NCBI GenBank assembly: GCA_009760855.2
Contig: WPIO01000009.1
Location: 1,025,001-1,089,000, forward strand
DNA: 64,000 nt
Source: Cristatella mucedo
Taxonomy: Eukaryota; Bryozoa; Phylactolaemata; Cristatellidae
Direction: 5' to 3'
A model generated the notes under the pieces. That model was not told the DNA's origin. It made no database searches and was given only the letters and a program-made list of their open reading frames with translations. Positions 1-53,485 of the stretch are shown here, piece by piece; within the stretch, counting starts at the first letter, position 1; the number at the start of each line of letters is the position of its first letter. Made by a program: the position numbers and the translations under genes.

Positions 1-689
1 CACATCTGATCTGTTATGCACAGCACTGAGGTGTAGCAGGCAAAGAATAGTACCACAATCAACATACATTTATAGAACTACGACTTATTCCTTGATTACA
101 AGCATCGTGCCATCTTCGAATTCTTCCGGAAGTGCCAGTACGCTTCGAACGACTACCAGAAAAGTGGAAAGACGAAGGATGAGTAGGATCCATGAAGTGC
201 CAGCGTGATCCAAAAATCCCATAAATATTCTGGGGGTCCGAACCTACAAATTATAAGTATGCTATACAAGTAAATACATATTATACATGTGTATGCACGA
301 GTGCTCACTCGCACGGACGAGCACTCGCAAGCTCGCACACTGCTGTGACATCAGGCACATGAGGCATGAGGCCACGTGATCGACTCCAGAAGCTGCCGAG
401 ACATGTATATTCTCTTCTGGTAAGGCAAAAGCACACAAGGACCTAGTAGAGCAACATACAAGTTATTGTATGTATAGCATTGCATTGTACATTACAAGTG
501 GTGATAGCCGTTAAGGCTATATGGCTCTATACAAGTGAGGCTGTTGCATCAGCTAATATTTATTTATATCAACCCATACTAAACGAAGCAGTTCCCACTG
601 CACGAAGGAGCAGGATGAGCTAACTGTACTTGAAAATAGCTTCTTGGTGAAAAAAATTACTTTTAAAAGATAATGGTGTACTGGCAAAA

Positions 690-1040
690 TGTAGACATTT
701 CAAGCATTATCCCTAAGAGGAATAGAACTTATAAGGCAGCGGGATAATGATCCGACGCAAGCCGTGCTGTTAGTGATAAAAGTTTGGAGTTGTCTCGATT
801 CTCTATTGAGTACACCTGCCATAGCCAAGCACGAGCCCTGATTTTAACACTATCAAAAACCTTTGGGATGCTTTGAAGCTAAGTGCAAGGTCATCAGCAA
901 TTCGTGTCACTTCAGGATATGTCTTATTTGAGGCTGCAAGCAACTGCTGGCAAACAAATGCTCAAGAATTATGCACAAGGAGCATGGCGATTCTGCCAAC
1001 TCGTATACATAAAAGTGATTAGAAGCCATGGTGGAGCCAC
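690..1040 (+). mobile_element. Tc1/mariner transposase relic (C-terminal part)
   Basis: Broken reading frames give SPDFNTIKNLWDALKLSARS, close to the SPDLNPIENLWD block holding the last acidic residue of the Tc1 DDE catalytic triad. It is followed by weakly similar C-terminal sequence with a Cys-Trp pair. Frameshifts and stops make it non-functional. The relic at 36230-36620 is the same subfamily: both have the nucleotide run GCCAAGCA.GAGCCCTGATT. Confidence 0.65.
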
Positions 1041-1067
1041 TTCTTATTAGCTGCAGTCACTTAATAG

Positions 1068-1233
1068 CACTTTCATGCTGATCCTGTGCATGTCACCCCT
1101 AACCATGTTATTTATCAAGCATGATACCACTCACCATTCAATAGCGCTTCCTTTGCAGCAAATGTAATGTGCCAAGAAAGAGATTGAGTTTTCTGAAGAC
1201 ACTTTATCAAGTGAATTATTATTATTATTATTG
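1068..1233 (+). mobile_element. LINE A 3'-end fragment
   Basis: 3' untranslated end of LINE A: CTGTGCATGTCACCCCTAACC, the CTTTGCAGCAAATGTAA block, GAGATTGAGTTTTCTGA, then TTTATCAAGTGAATT and an ATT-repeat tail. About 165 bp, heavily 5'-truncated, in the intron past BIRC6 exon 27. Confidence 0.85.
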
Positions 1234-1274
1234 TCTATCAGATAATGCTGGTGGGTGTTTTACCTTTTCTACTT

Positions 1275-1512
1275 AGTTATCGATTTATTGCACATCTTCG
1301 AACCATACAAAGCCTATGGTCAAGCATGCTCAAAATAGCATGCTTCAAAACTCTTTTAAGGATGGCTGAAAAAGCTCGCCATGATTGTTTAGATATTCTT
1401 TTAGAGAGTGCGATACTTGGTGCGTCTACTAAATCTTCCTTTGCAGTGCTGTGACGAAAGTAGTAGTGCCAAGATTGGTGACTATGTCGGAAACGAGAAA
1501 TTTCCCCAGATA
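1275..1512 (-). CDS. BIRC6: Possible BIRC6 coding exon 27
   Basis: After a TTTTGGCAG acceptor the needed phase gives VSGEISRFRHSHQSWHYYFR, and later IALSKRISKQSWRAFSAILK. This loosely resembles the QWSFINNN...YSRKIRKQLVHH region that follows in vertebrate BIRC6. The frame is open to a stop near 1275, but I find no good donor inside it, so the left end is unknown. It could be chance open sequence. Confidence 0.35.
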
Positions 1513-1744
1513 CTGCCAAAATAAGGTAACTGAGTAAGTTTCCCACATGGTAACATTAACAAGATAGCAGTAAGAACAATTTGCTACAGATATTGCTAGC
1601 TCACATTTAAAGGGCTTTGGAAAGTATAAAAAAATCAAAAGCACACTAGAAAAAGTAGATAAGTTCTTATACAGCAGCACTTCAAAAAATGCACAAACAT
1701 AAGCACAAAGATTTCATAACAAAGATAGTATTTCAATGGCTTAC

Positions 1745-44829
<43,085 letters not shown>

Positions 44830-45154
44830 TCGCGAGGCAACGCAACTTCGCACCTCCTATTCTAGAAACCGTCGCGGAAAACTGGGAGGCGTGTCTAAGA
44901 AAATCCAAATGCTCTGTGTTAGAAGACAAAATTGACGCAATTGAAAATGGAAAACTTAGGGTCCTTTAATATATAAATATTTCACTGCGTTAGAATTATT
45001 AAAATATCTATGTTGGCCTTCAGCAATGACTACCGCAGTTCCGGCCAACTTAACTAGGATGACCCAATCGAAAAAACCCTGTACGAGCTCTTAAAAAGCC
45101 TACTGCAGATTGCAGCACGGGTTAAATTAGTGACAATAGTAATAGTAAGAATAA
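44830..45154. promoter_or_regulatory. BIRC6: Probable BIRC6 5' UTR/promoter zone
   Basis: Sequence just upstream of the start codon; about 44775-44890 is rich in CpG relative to the window, typical of a housekeeping promoter. No TATA box is convincing. The transcription start is not determinable by eye. Probably shared with the divergent 45590 reading frame. Confidence 0.4.
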
Positions 45155-45480
45155 TATTTCATATATATGGCACCCTAAGAGAACTCTATTTCTATTCTGG
45201 TACCTTACAACTCGCTGCAAGAGAAGAATCAATTCGCATGCGGTTAGTGACAAGCGTAGTATCAAGCTTGTGAAAGCGAACAAGTATCGTGCTAAGGCCT
45301 CCTCGTTAAAGAAAACATGAAGAAACTTATGTTAACAGCTCAAGTCACGTAGCAGTGCGTCTGTGGCTCTTTAGGCTTCTAGCCAGGCAGTTGAGATGCG
45401 CTCTAGGATTCAAACCCGGCGGTTGAGTTCAGCAGCAGAATTTGAGTCACTTTAACTAGTTTTCTGGCGTCGATCAGTGA
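45155..45480 (-). mobile_element. Possible third SINE type with LINE A-like tail
   Basis: Minus strand: A-box-like TAGTTAAAGTG, B-box-like GGGTTTGAATCC (about 45408-45419), a longer body of about 170 bp, then GAAATAGAGTTCTCTTAGGG and TGCCATATATATGAAATATT, resembling the SINE A/LINE A 3' end. The tail is convincing; the tRNA-like head is weaker. Confidence 0.5.
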
Positions 45481-45589
45481 GTTGTACTCAATGAATGGTT
45501 CTGGAATCCTGTAAGCCTCTGTGTCTTCCAAAACTCATGTTCTACGCTACGGTTGTTGACTTTTTCTACTAAGGTACGGACGTTCGTCA

Positions 45590-45910
45590 ATGCCGCCGTT
45601 TTCCGAAACAGTCGGCGTATGTGGATACATGGGTGCTGCCCTTCCTATACGATCGCAGCTTTTCAAAGACACCAGCTTCGCCGGTATTCGTCGCGCGTTG
45701 GCAAGAAAAAGCATCATTGCAAGGGCTGTGTTTTCGATGAATGGCATTGACGCAATGCATAAGATGGGGGAGGTTGGAAGGCATCCGCTCTCTTTAACCG
45801 TCCGACAGCCACCGGAAGTCTGGTCGGCATTGCAACTCCACGAGCTTCACTCCAAGTGGGCTGACCCTGCTGCTGCGGCTAGGTTTTTTGAAAAACGTTC
45901 ACTTTTATAG
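45590..45910 (+). CDS. Unidentified 106-codon reading frame, head-to-head with BIRC6
   Basis: Open frame starting MPPFSETVGVCGYMGAALPI and ending AAARFFEKRSLL at a TAG. Composition and codon use look coding: G+C is higher than in the flanks and the amino acids are balanced. An AATAAA lies about 135 bp downstream. A pyrimidine-rich stretch ending CTACTAAG just upstream (to 45572) could be a splice acceptor, with the frame open to it, so this may be a terminal exon and not a whole gene. I do not recognise the family. No membrane segment or known motif is visible. Confidence 0.45.
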   Translation: MPPFSETVGVCGYMGAALPIRSQLFKDTSFAGIRRALARKSIIARAVFSMNGIDAMHKMGEVGRHPLSLTVRQPPEVWSALQLHELHSKWADPAAAARFFEKRSLL

Positions 45911-46043
45911 AATAACTGTTTACTGTTTTAGATTTTCAAAAAGCAGATGCTCTTTTTTATTCCATTGTTCCTAACTTTTAGTTAATGGCTTGTTTTTATG
46001 AACGCCGTTTTTATTATATATATTTCGTGATAAGTACTAGATC

Positions 46044-46049
46044 AATAAA
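46044..46049 (+). promoter_or_regulatory. Candidate polyadenylation signal AATAAA
   Basis: Canonical hexamer about 135 bp after the stop of the 45590-45910 frame, followed by T-rich sequence. It fits the end of that transcript, but such hexamers are common in A+T-rich DNA. Confidence 0.4.
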
Positions 46050-46685
46050 TTTTTACTTCTTATAATAATATTCAAAGAATCCAAGTGCATTAAGCAACTT
46101 TTGAGAGATGTGATCTTAATTTTCTACGCAAGTTCGTGCAGATCGACAAAACTCTTCGAACGTCCTTTGATGTTGGGTTTAAATGGTATATTTGCCCCAA
46201 GCAATTTCTTGAGATTTTTAGTGCCCAGGCTAGAGTTCCTAGGGAGCGTGAATTCGGACTTAAGCCATTTTAAATTGTCTTGCCCTCTGACTGAAATTGA
46301 TGCTCAATCTTTTTAAAGCAACAAATTCAATTAATCTTTAATAGACGACTTAACAGTTTCAGTAGCATTTGACGACTTTTCGATGACAACTTCCAAGTCG
46401 TTTGACTCCGAATGGACGAGAAACAAGATGCCATGTAAAATTTAGCATGGTTTTGACGGGGCGACTGGAAAAACTTGGAGACTACGAACTAGGTTTATGG
46501 CATCTTTACTAAATTGCTTTTCAACGCAATATTTCAAATTTTCCATGAGCTTGAGAGCCTTAATTTGGTTAGTGTCTCGAGGTGTAGATAGCAACTTATT
46601 TCTTTACCACTGGCTCTAAAAAATTTGGGATTAACTTCCAGCGAAAGTCTTCAGGTCAAGATGCAGTTTAATCTCGAGTCCAAAC

Positions 46686-46868
46686 TCAACTTTCTTTCTG
46701 ATTGAAGACATTTTTAATGGTTGATTTTTCGATGGATTTGACAAGCTTGCTGGATTTTATGAGCAGTTCATAGTAAATGAAGTCTCCTTCTAATTTAACA
46801 TCGCTGATCAATTCCATGTCCGTTTCTACTTCAAAACTGTCCATTTCATCAATATCGTCACTATTCAA
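46686..46868 (-). pseudogene. hAT transposase fragment, acidic insertion region
   Basis: Longest remaining open stretch of the hAT relic left part (MNSDDIDEMDSFEVETDMEL...). It lies between the HGLHLGV block and the C-terminal helices, where hAT transposases carry a long variable helical insertion. Not functional alone. Confidence 0.5.
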
Positions 46869-47364
46869 TTTAAATCATCCATCTCAATACTCTACTTGTA
46901 GAATGTGTCACTCACTCCAAGGTGCAGACCATGGTTTAAACAAAAATGTCCAATGAAACCGATGCGACTAATGCATTGCTCATTTAGAACAGCGTCATCC
47001 CGAGTAGATCCCACGATGTCCCTCTCCGTTGCTTTTCCCAAAACGCTCGAAACCTATGTCACTGATTCAGCCATATCGAAAGCAGTGGGCGAACCGAGTA
47101 GGCGAACAAGACCTTCTTGATTGTTTTGTATTACCCTTGTAACGATGTTGACTCCAGAGAATCGACGTCCTCTCACGGTTGAGTATTCATCCATAGTCAT
47201 GCTAAAATCTACTCTTCTCTCTCGAGTTTTCCCTTGATATCGGCATTCGCGTTGTTTCTCTTTTCTTCGTAATTATCAAGCACCAGCTTCATCACATCGC
47301 TTTCGTTCGCTGAATCTTTGAATCAGTCCCATGAGATTGATTGCCGACTATGCTCGTTTCTAAA

Positions 47365-49003
47365 CTCCCCACTAGAATGCTGTTCCTCGGTTCCTGGCTG
47401 CACCTCAATGTCTGCATTTAAGCAGGTCACTAGTGATCTAGTCCTAAAGTTCGTATCTCAATCCAAGAAGACAACAAGTCCTCTGGACCCTATTCCCACT
47501 GTCCTGCTCCTACGTTGCATTGATCTACTGCTGCCATGCATAACTAACAAAATTAATATGTCATTAGCGTCAGATCATGTCCCAGCATCTTTCAAAAAAG
47601 TTGTAGTCAGGCCACTTCTCAAGAAAGCTACACTTGACCAAGAGAACTTGAGCAACTACCGCCCAGTTTCCCTTCTACCATTCCTATCAAAGACACTCGA
47701 ACGGGTCGTGGCGGACCAGCTGAACTCGTATATCGAAACCTCACACCTTGCTAGTAAGTTCCAGTCTGGCTTTAGAGCTAATCACTCCACAGAGTCAGCA
47801 TTGCTTAGGGTATACAACGACCTACTTAGGAATGCAGACATGGGTAGAGTGTCTCTGCTTGTTTTGACTGATCTTTCGGCAGCTTTTGATACCATCGATC
47901 ACAAAGTTCTTCTAGAGTGCCTCTCATCTCGCCTGGGCATCACTGGCACTGCTCTGCAGTGGTTCAGGTCATACCTCAGTGGGACACTCCAGAGTATTGA
48001 CGTGAATGGACAAAGATCATCTGAAGTACCTCTGAAATATGGAGTACCTCAGGGCTCCGTGCTGGGTCCGGTTCTTTTCACAGTTTATACTCTGCCTCTT
48101 GCTGATGTGATTGCCAAGCACAATCTAGGCTTTCACTTCTATGCGGATGACACTCAGTTGTATCTTTGCTTTGATCCCTCCCAGCCTTCGAGCACCTCAA
48201 ATTCTCTAAACTCACTTGCTGCATGTATTGATGACATCCGCACATGGATGGCAGCAAATTTTCTAAAACTTAACGATGATAAAACTAACTTACTAGTTAT
48301 GGGCAAACCCAGTGTGATCCAGAGATTGGAAAGGCTGACTCTCAAAATGGGCTCTGCCAGCATATCTCCAGTTGAATCAGCTCGAAATCTAGGTGTCATA
48401 TTCCAAAGCGACTTCCCGTTATACGACCATATCAGCTCCACAGTCAAATCCGCCTATTTTCAGCTTCATAACATTGCTAAAATTCGGGCTTGTTTAGATA
48501 AAGATACCACGTCCAAGTTGGTCCATGCATTCGTGACATCCCGTCTCGACTTCTTTAACTCACTGCTTACTGGCCTACCAGCATATGCAATCAGGCGATT
48601 GCTGCTGGTGCAAAACTCGGCAGCTAGACTTGTCTTTCGTGATCGTCACAGTTGCCACATTACTCCAATTCTCGCCGACCTGCACTGGCTACCAGTCAAG
48701 CAACTGATTGACTTCAAGGTTTTGTCGCTCACTTTTAGGTCCCTTCATTCTATGGCTCCAGCCTATCTTTCAGATATACTACCCCATCAGGCCAAGCATC
48801 GTACCACTCGCTTTTCGGAATCCAACAGTCTAGAAATACCACGTACAAACCTTAAATCCTTTGGAGACCGTGCATTTAGTTCATATGCTCCCAAAGCCTG
48901 GAACTCCCTCCCGACCTGCGTCAGAACATCCCCTGACCTGACCACATTTAAAAGGAACCTGAAAACACACCTATTTAGGACAGCATTTAGTGGGTCCCTG
49001 TGA
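47365..49003 (+). CDS. LINE A reverse transcriptase, truncated but open
   Basis: Continuous frame of about 545 codons from the insertion junction to TGA; the frame runs 16 codons further into hAT sequence, so no native start exists. RT blocks in order: KKATLDQENLSNYRPVSLLP, FQSGFRANHSTESALLRVYN, DLSAAFDTIDHKVLLECLSS, PQGSVLGPVLFTVYTLPLAD, FHFYADDTQLYLCF (YADD codons 48140-48151), then NLGVIFQSD and the C-terminal domain to FRTAFSGSL. All RT catalytic aspartates are present. Without the endonuclease domain or a promoter it is not an autonomous element. Confidence 0.85.
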
Positions 49004-49236
49004 TTCGTCTTTGATGTGCTTATGCGTGCTGACACTGTTCATGCTGCCACTAACCACATTTGCATGCTGACCCAGTGCATGTAACCCCTAACTATGTTAT
49101 TCATTTTGTTTGTTTTTCAAGCATGATTTAACTTACTATTCTATTGCGTATCACTTTGCAGCAAATGTAAAGCGCCTAGAGAGAGATTAAGTTCTCTGAG
49201 GGCGCTTTATCAAGAGAATTATTATTATTATTATTA
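47365..49236 (+). mobile_element. LINE A, young 5'-truncated copy
   Basis: Begins at CCACTAGAATGCTG (equivalent to 39112 in the long copy), lacks the endonuclease, has an open RT and C-terminal region, the complete 3' UTR and an ATT tail (49218-49236). It interrupts the hAT relic. The left junction shares CTCCCC with the element, consistent with microhomology at a 5'-truncated LINE insertion. Confidence 0.94.
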
Positions 49237-49575
49237 ACGATTGCTTTAATCGACATTACATCATCAGCACGGTCTGTAATAATCTCCTTCAGACTCTTTC
49301 GCCTCAAGAAATCTGTCTACGTTTTTGTTCCCTCATTTTTCATGGGTTTTTCCTTTGATGTAAAGACTCCGGCGTGTTTATCAAAATCAATTCCATTTAT
49401 TTTCAGATGATTCTTCAATGCCATCGTGGAGTTTCGGGAACATTTCGGGAACATTTTTATTAATTGTATTGCATCGTCTACATTGACTTTTTATCTCTTC
49501 TGTAATTGAATTCCTTCGTTTTTCGGCGTCTTCCCAAGCTGAAGAAATCAATATTTTTTTTTCAAAAAGATAAAT

Positions 49576-49976
49576 TTAATAGTTAACTTATTTAACTGAA
49601 CAAATTGCACTTTAATTTTAGTTTTTGGCTAATTTGATAAAATCAATATAACAAATGCTGACAAAGTTAATAGATTTTTTAATTCATTCTATATTTTATA
49701 TTTATAATGAATGTTGAAGCTTCTTTAGTTGTAGTATCTTTTGGCTTATAATTTCCATTAGAAACAGTAAAACAATCGAAAAAAACGGTTTACTCATTTT
49801 TTTTATTTGGGGCAAAAACAGCTGTTTTACTGCTAAGTTAAACAGCTGACAGAAACTCTAGTTGCGGCCAAACGAGCCACTGTTCGGCTTTCTAAATTTA
49901 TCTGCGAGTTTAGCTCCAAGCAGTGCAAAATGATTGCCGAGCACTAAAGATTGCGCAAGACTTCTGTCTGTCTGTC

Positions 49977-49980
<4 letters not shown>
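49576..49980. other. A+T-rich sequence, probable hAT flank
   Basis: Likely the untranslated 5' side of the hAT relic. A short inverted repeat (AACAGCTGTTTTACTG ... AGTTAAACAGCTG, about 49817-49850) could be a terminal motif but is not proven. Confidence 0.35.
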
Positions 49981-50030
<50 letters not shown>

Positions 50031-50031
50031 T
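49981..50031. repeat. CT dinucleotide microsatellite
   Basis: About 20 perfect CT/TC units followed by an imperfect CT-rich stretch. Confidence 0.97.
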
Positions 50032-50251
50032 TTCCACCCTTGGCCTCTCCCTTTCTGCTTTTCCACTCCCCGTGCGTGTTGATCTCTCTGTTTGACATCA
50101 TCTTATTGATCCCAACAGACTGAACTGCACAGTGTCGGTACCAATGTGACTTATAGCACAGTCATCACACTCAACATTTCCACCTTCCTGAGTCGACCAT
50201 GTGGTAAGGGCTGTGATAAAAAAAACTCGATGTGGCGACACAATAAAAACA

Positions 50252-50418
50252 CTAGCTGATTTAACAGCCTCTTTTTTGTATAACGACAGAAGAACCTTAT
50301 AGTGCATCACCACCGCTTGTAGTGCCAATAAAGGATAGCCCAGAGCAGGATTCGAACCCATGACCTCAGGACCGAGGTCGAGAAAAGCAGCCGCCTTACC
50401 TAATGAGTCATCACAGAT
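50252..50418 (-). mobile_element. SINE B, copy 6
   Basis: Minus strand: GTGATGACTCATTAGGTAAG head, ATGGGTTCGAATCCTGCTC (intact B box), body ATTGGCACTACAAGCGGTGG, end GAGGCTGTTAAATCAGCTAG. Full length; lies outside BIRC6. Confidence 0.9.
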
Positions 50419-51590
50419 CAGCAGCATGTTCTCAGAACCGTAAAAATATTGACCGTTGTCAGAACTATATTTCAACACATCAGCAGGGTTTATATGATCT
50501 GTCTCTAAGCAATTTAATATGATAATAAAGTTATTATCATTATATCATTTACATAGTATTCTAAGAAAATTAAATCTCCCACCATCCACCTGTTATAATA
50601 CCTGCTGCAAGATATTCAATGACCATGGATTAAGTTCCTTAAGTGGGAAGATATCCTAAGGATGGGGTTTTTAAGGTCATGCAGGACACTGTGCCTAAAA
50701 AGTATGCATAACTAAACAAGAATCGTGCCAAAACCAGCCTGCTACATTACACAAGTAGAAGACACTCAGAGCTACCAGCCAATAGGACCTCGCTACTAAT
50801 TGCACTGAATCATGTAAAGGCAATCACGCAGATATTATGAAGCCAAAAAATGACAAGTATACAGAGTCCAAGTAAATGCTGAGCAGAACCAGTGCGTTTT
50901 TAGCCGAGGTTTAGAGGATGCTTAGTCAGTGTCGCCCGATCACCAACAGATTCTATTTTAATCTGAGGAACTGCGAGACGAATGGAAGCCGAGGGGATGG
51001 TGGTGAGTGAACAAATCAAAGAAACAATGAAGTCGGAGAGGGAGGCTAGTGCAAGTGAGTGAAGCGACTTGCAGCCAGAAACATGATCTTGAAATTGACT
51101 CAATTCTTGGCATTGAGCAAGTGAAGCTAAGACCTAAGTGGAGTAATGTTTCAGCCACGCCTTAGAAGACCGACGAGCTGCTGAGCCTTGCACCAGTTTC
51201 GTATTAAGAGTGTAGTTCGATTGCATGCGGGCTGGTACCGCTCCTTTCCTCAGCAGCTGGTGGGAGCATCCTCGAGAGGGGCCTGTGCACAGCTGTGGTC
51301 CACTTCTAATGAGGCGTTGACACAGGCCGATAACCCGCTGGTGAACAGATGGTGGATTCACCGTCGGGGTCGGCCAAGGGACAGCCAGGGTCGAGGACGA
51401 GAATCGAGCGAGAGTAGGGGCCGAGAGGAGCCGTGTGCTCTTCGGCTCCGTGCGTTGGTAATAAACTGTCGGCGTTGTTCATCGGCTGGCTCTCTGATGA
51501 GCGAACCAAACTACAAAGTGCACACGCTGGTAGTCCTGAATAAGATGATTATAATAGTCCCGATGCGAAGTCATAATTGCTAGTTTGGTT
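50419..51590. other. Intergenic sequence, unassigned
   Basis: No gene recognised. 51180-51480 is G+C-richer with open frames on both strands (Arg/Ser-rich on plus), which I cannot assign; possibly an old transposon. Confidence 0.4.
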
Positions 51591-51905
51591 GTAATAATAA
51601 TAATGTACTTGATAAAGCGCCCTCAGAGAACTTAATCTCTTTCTAGGCGCTTTACATTTGCTGCAAAGGGAAATACAATTTAATGGTAAGTAAAATCATG
51701 CTTGAAAAACAAACAAAATGAATAACACGGTTAGGGATGACATGCACAGGGTCAGCATGCAAATGTGGTTAGTGGCAGTTGTCATAGTATAGGAAAGGTT
51801 GGTCTAATTTGGGCAGTGCTCCTATGCTGAAAGTAGGCCAATTTTGACCGCTGAGGCAATGTGATCATCCAATCCTAAGTCATTTTTGGAAAAGTAGATC
51901 TAGAC
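51591..51905 (-). mobile_element. LINE A fragment with internal deletion
   Basis: AAT tail and well-preserved 3' UTR (to about 51780). The sequence then jumps to a much more upstream part: minus-strand FSKNDLGLDDHIASAVK matches FQSDLSLDDHISSTVK. The ORF between them is deleted. Either one insertion later deleted, or two fragments side by side. Confidence 0.78.
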
Positions 51906-52599
51906 AATGGTCGCCGGGTATCGCATAGGCTCACCCGTGCAGTCTTTCGGTTCAGGCCACGATTTCTTAACTTGCTTCTGATCGATCAGGTCCTATGTAA
52001 TCTTATTTTGCTTACTGAGCCATTCGTCGTTTCTCTTGCAAGAATCCGTCACCAATTTGATAACAACACTGAACAATTTTAAGAACAGCGAAATGTCGGG
52101 GATGCCATTACCACACTCTGAAATCATAGCCGTTGGAGCTGGTGCGCCCAACAATTTACCTAGTATGACGATTAATTCAATTAGTTGATCAATGCTTGCA
52201 GACAATCTATCTCATCCGCTCACATTGTCTGCACCATGATATAGTGTTATGACCGCGAAACCCTCAGTAGTTTGGGAGAGAGCAGCGAAACCCATGCAAT
52301 ATGCAAAGACCGGAAGCCGACTCAGTGCTCAATATTCTGCAAGCTTCACTAATTAGAATGCCATATTTGAAAAAGGAGCGTATCAGTATACTACGGCTAA
52401 TACGGCAGGTGCCTTCCAACAGAAACTCGTCGACAGCTTACAGCAGCTCACGCTCAGCGCTCTGACTCACCGACCGGTAGACCTTTATTCCAAGAGAATG
52501 CCTGCGGTCAGGCCCATGCCTTATGATCGGGTCTTAAGTAATGCAATAATCTTGTTTATTCATGAAAATCATAAATCGCACTGCTCATAAGCCTGGGCT
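51906..52599. other. Intergenic sequence with an unassigned minus-strand open stretch
   Basis: Minus strand 52205-51993 reads SASIDQLIELIVILGKLLGA, PAPTAMISECGNGIPD and on to CKRNDEWL: hydrophobic, coding-like, ending in a stop, preceded by a possible GAGATAG acceptor. I do not recognise it. Could be a gene fragment or transposon piece. Confidence 0.3.
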
Positions 52600-52662
52600 T
52601 ATCGTGCTTAGTTCATAAGCGATTCAGTTCTCTGTGGGCGCTAGATTAATATTGTTATTATA
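52600..52662 (+). mobile_element. LINE A/SINE tail scrap
   Basis: GCGATTCAGTTCTCTGTGGG, CGCTAGATTAATATTGTTAT: the last about 50 bp of the shared LINE A/SINE A 3' end, diverged. Confidence 0.5.
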
Positions 52663-53485
52663 AGCGGTTCTTGGTGCAAATTGATCGGCAAAGCTTATAA
52701 CTCATATTCGAGGCTCAGCAGTCAAGCTCTTAGCTCATAATCGCGGGACATTGCACCAGTCCGTCAAAGACAATTGGTAATTGAATGGTAACGACTCAGT
52801 GTCAACGATGGCAGTTCGAGGAGTATCAGCGAAGATGATCGCGTTCGCACGCTGAGTCGCTCGCTTTGCATTCGCGCTTAAACTTGAACGAAGAGGTTCA
52901 CAAGAGCCGGCTGGATAGGCGACTTCATAGTTTGTGCGAGGCGGATGAGTTACTGCTTATCAATTTCAGATTAACTCTGTTGGACAGCCGGGCGTCGGGC
53001 AGGCAGGGGTTGCACCGAGGGTGAGGGGAGAGAGACCACAGCGGAAAACGGGCTTGACGAGGGTTTTGCCACGACAGTGGCGTACCGGAGGGAGGCTGGG
53101 GCATAAGCTCCCGGGTGCTGAATCAGGAAGCACTAAAATGAGCACCTAGTACTTTTGAAGTTTTTGTATGTTATATCTAGCAGAGCTTTATCTCGGCAGC
53201 AGGATGCTCCGAGCTGGAAGAAATCAAGTCGAAGTTGCAGCGCCTGTCTGCCAGGCCTTACAGGTGGTGGGCACGAAATGCAGCTGGGCAATTCATTTGG
53301 GCAATAAAGATCATTGGGCACGCCAGTGAAGATAAACAATTTCCAACGCTTCGTATCTGCTAGCCGGACGCTCCTTATGCGTGCTCCACCTAGTGTGGGT
53401 ATCGCTTAGGTGAGTGCTTTAGTCCCGATCGAACTACCGTTCCAGCCAATCCACCAACGAGTGACCTCACGAAGGTAGCAATATC
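52663..53485. other. Intergenic sequence, nothing firm
   Basis: G+C-richer near 52980-53120. No gene recognised. Confidence 0.4.

Larger units (their letters stand above)
46080..49575 (-). mobile_element. hAT transposon relic, split by a LINE A insertion
   Basis: Minus strand. Right part (49575-49237) reads a BED-type zinc finger: SQCRRCN (Cys codons about 49471-49482), then STMALKNHLKINGIDF. Left part (47364-46080) continues RRVDFSMTMDEYSTVRGRRF, EGLVRLLGSP, RDIVGSTRDDA and HFCLNHGLHLGV, the hAT DDE/RNase-H blocks with the CxxH-like LAHGIHLAV motif. Many frameshifts and stops. Terminal repeats and 8-bp target duplication not identified. Confidence 0.72.

Noticed and set aside
49910-50123. 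Arg/Glu-repeat and Leu/Ser-repeat open frames
   Set aside because: They arise from the CT microsatellite on either strand.
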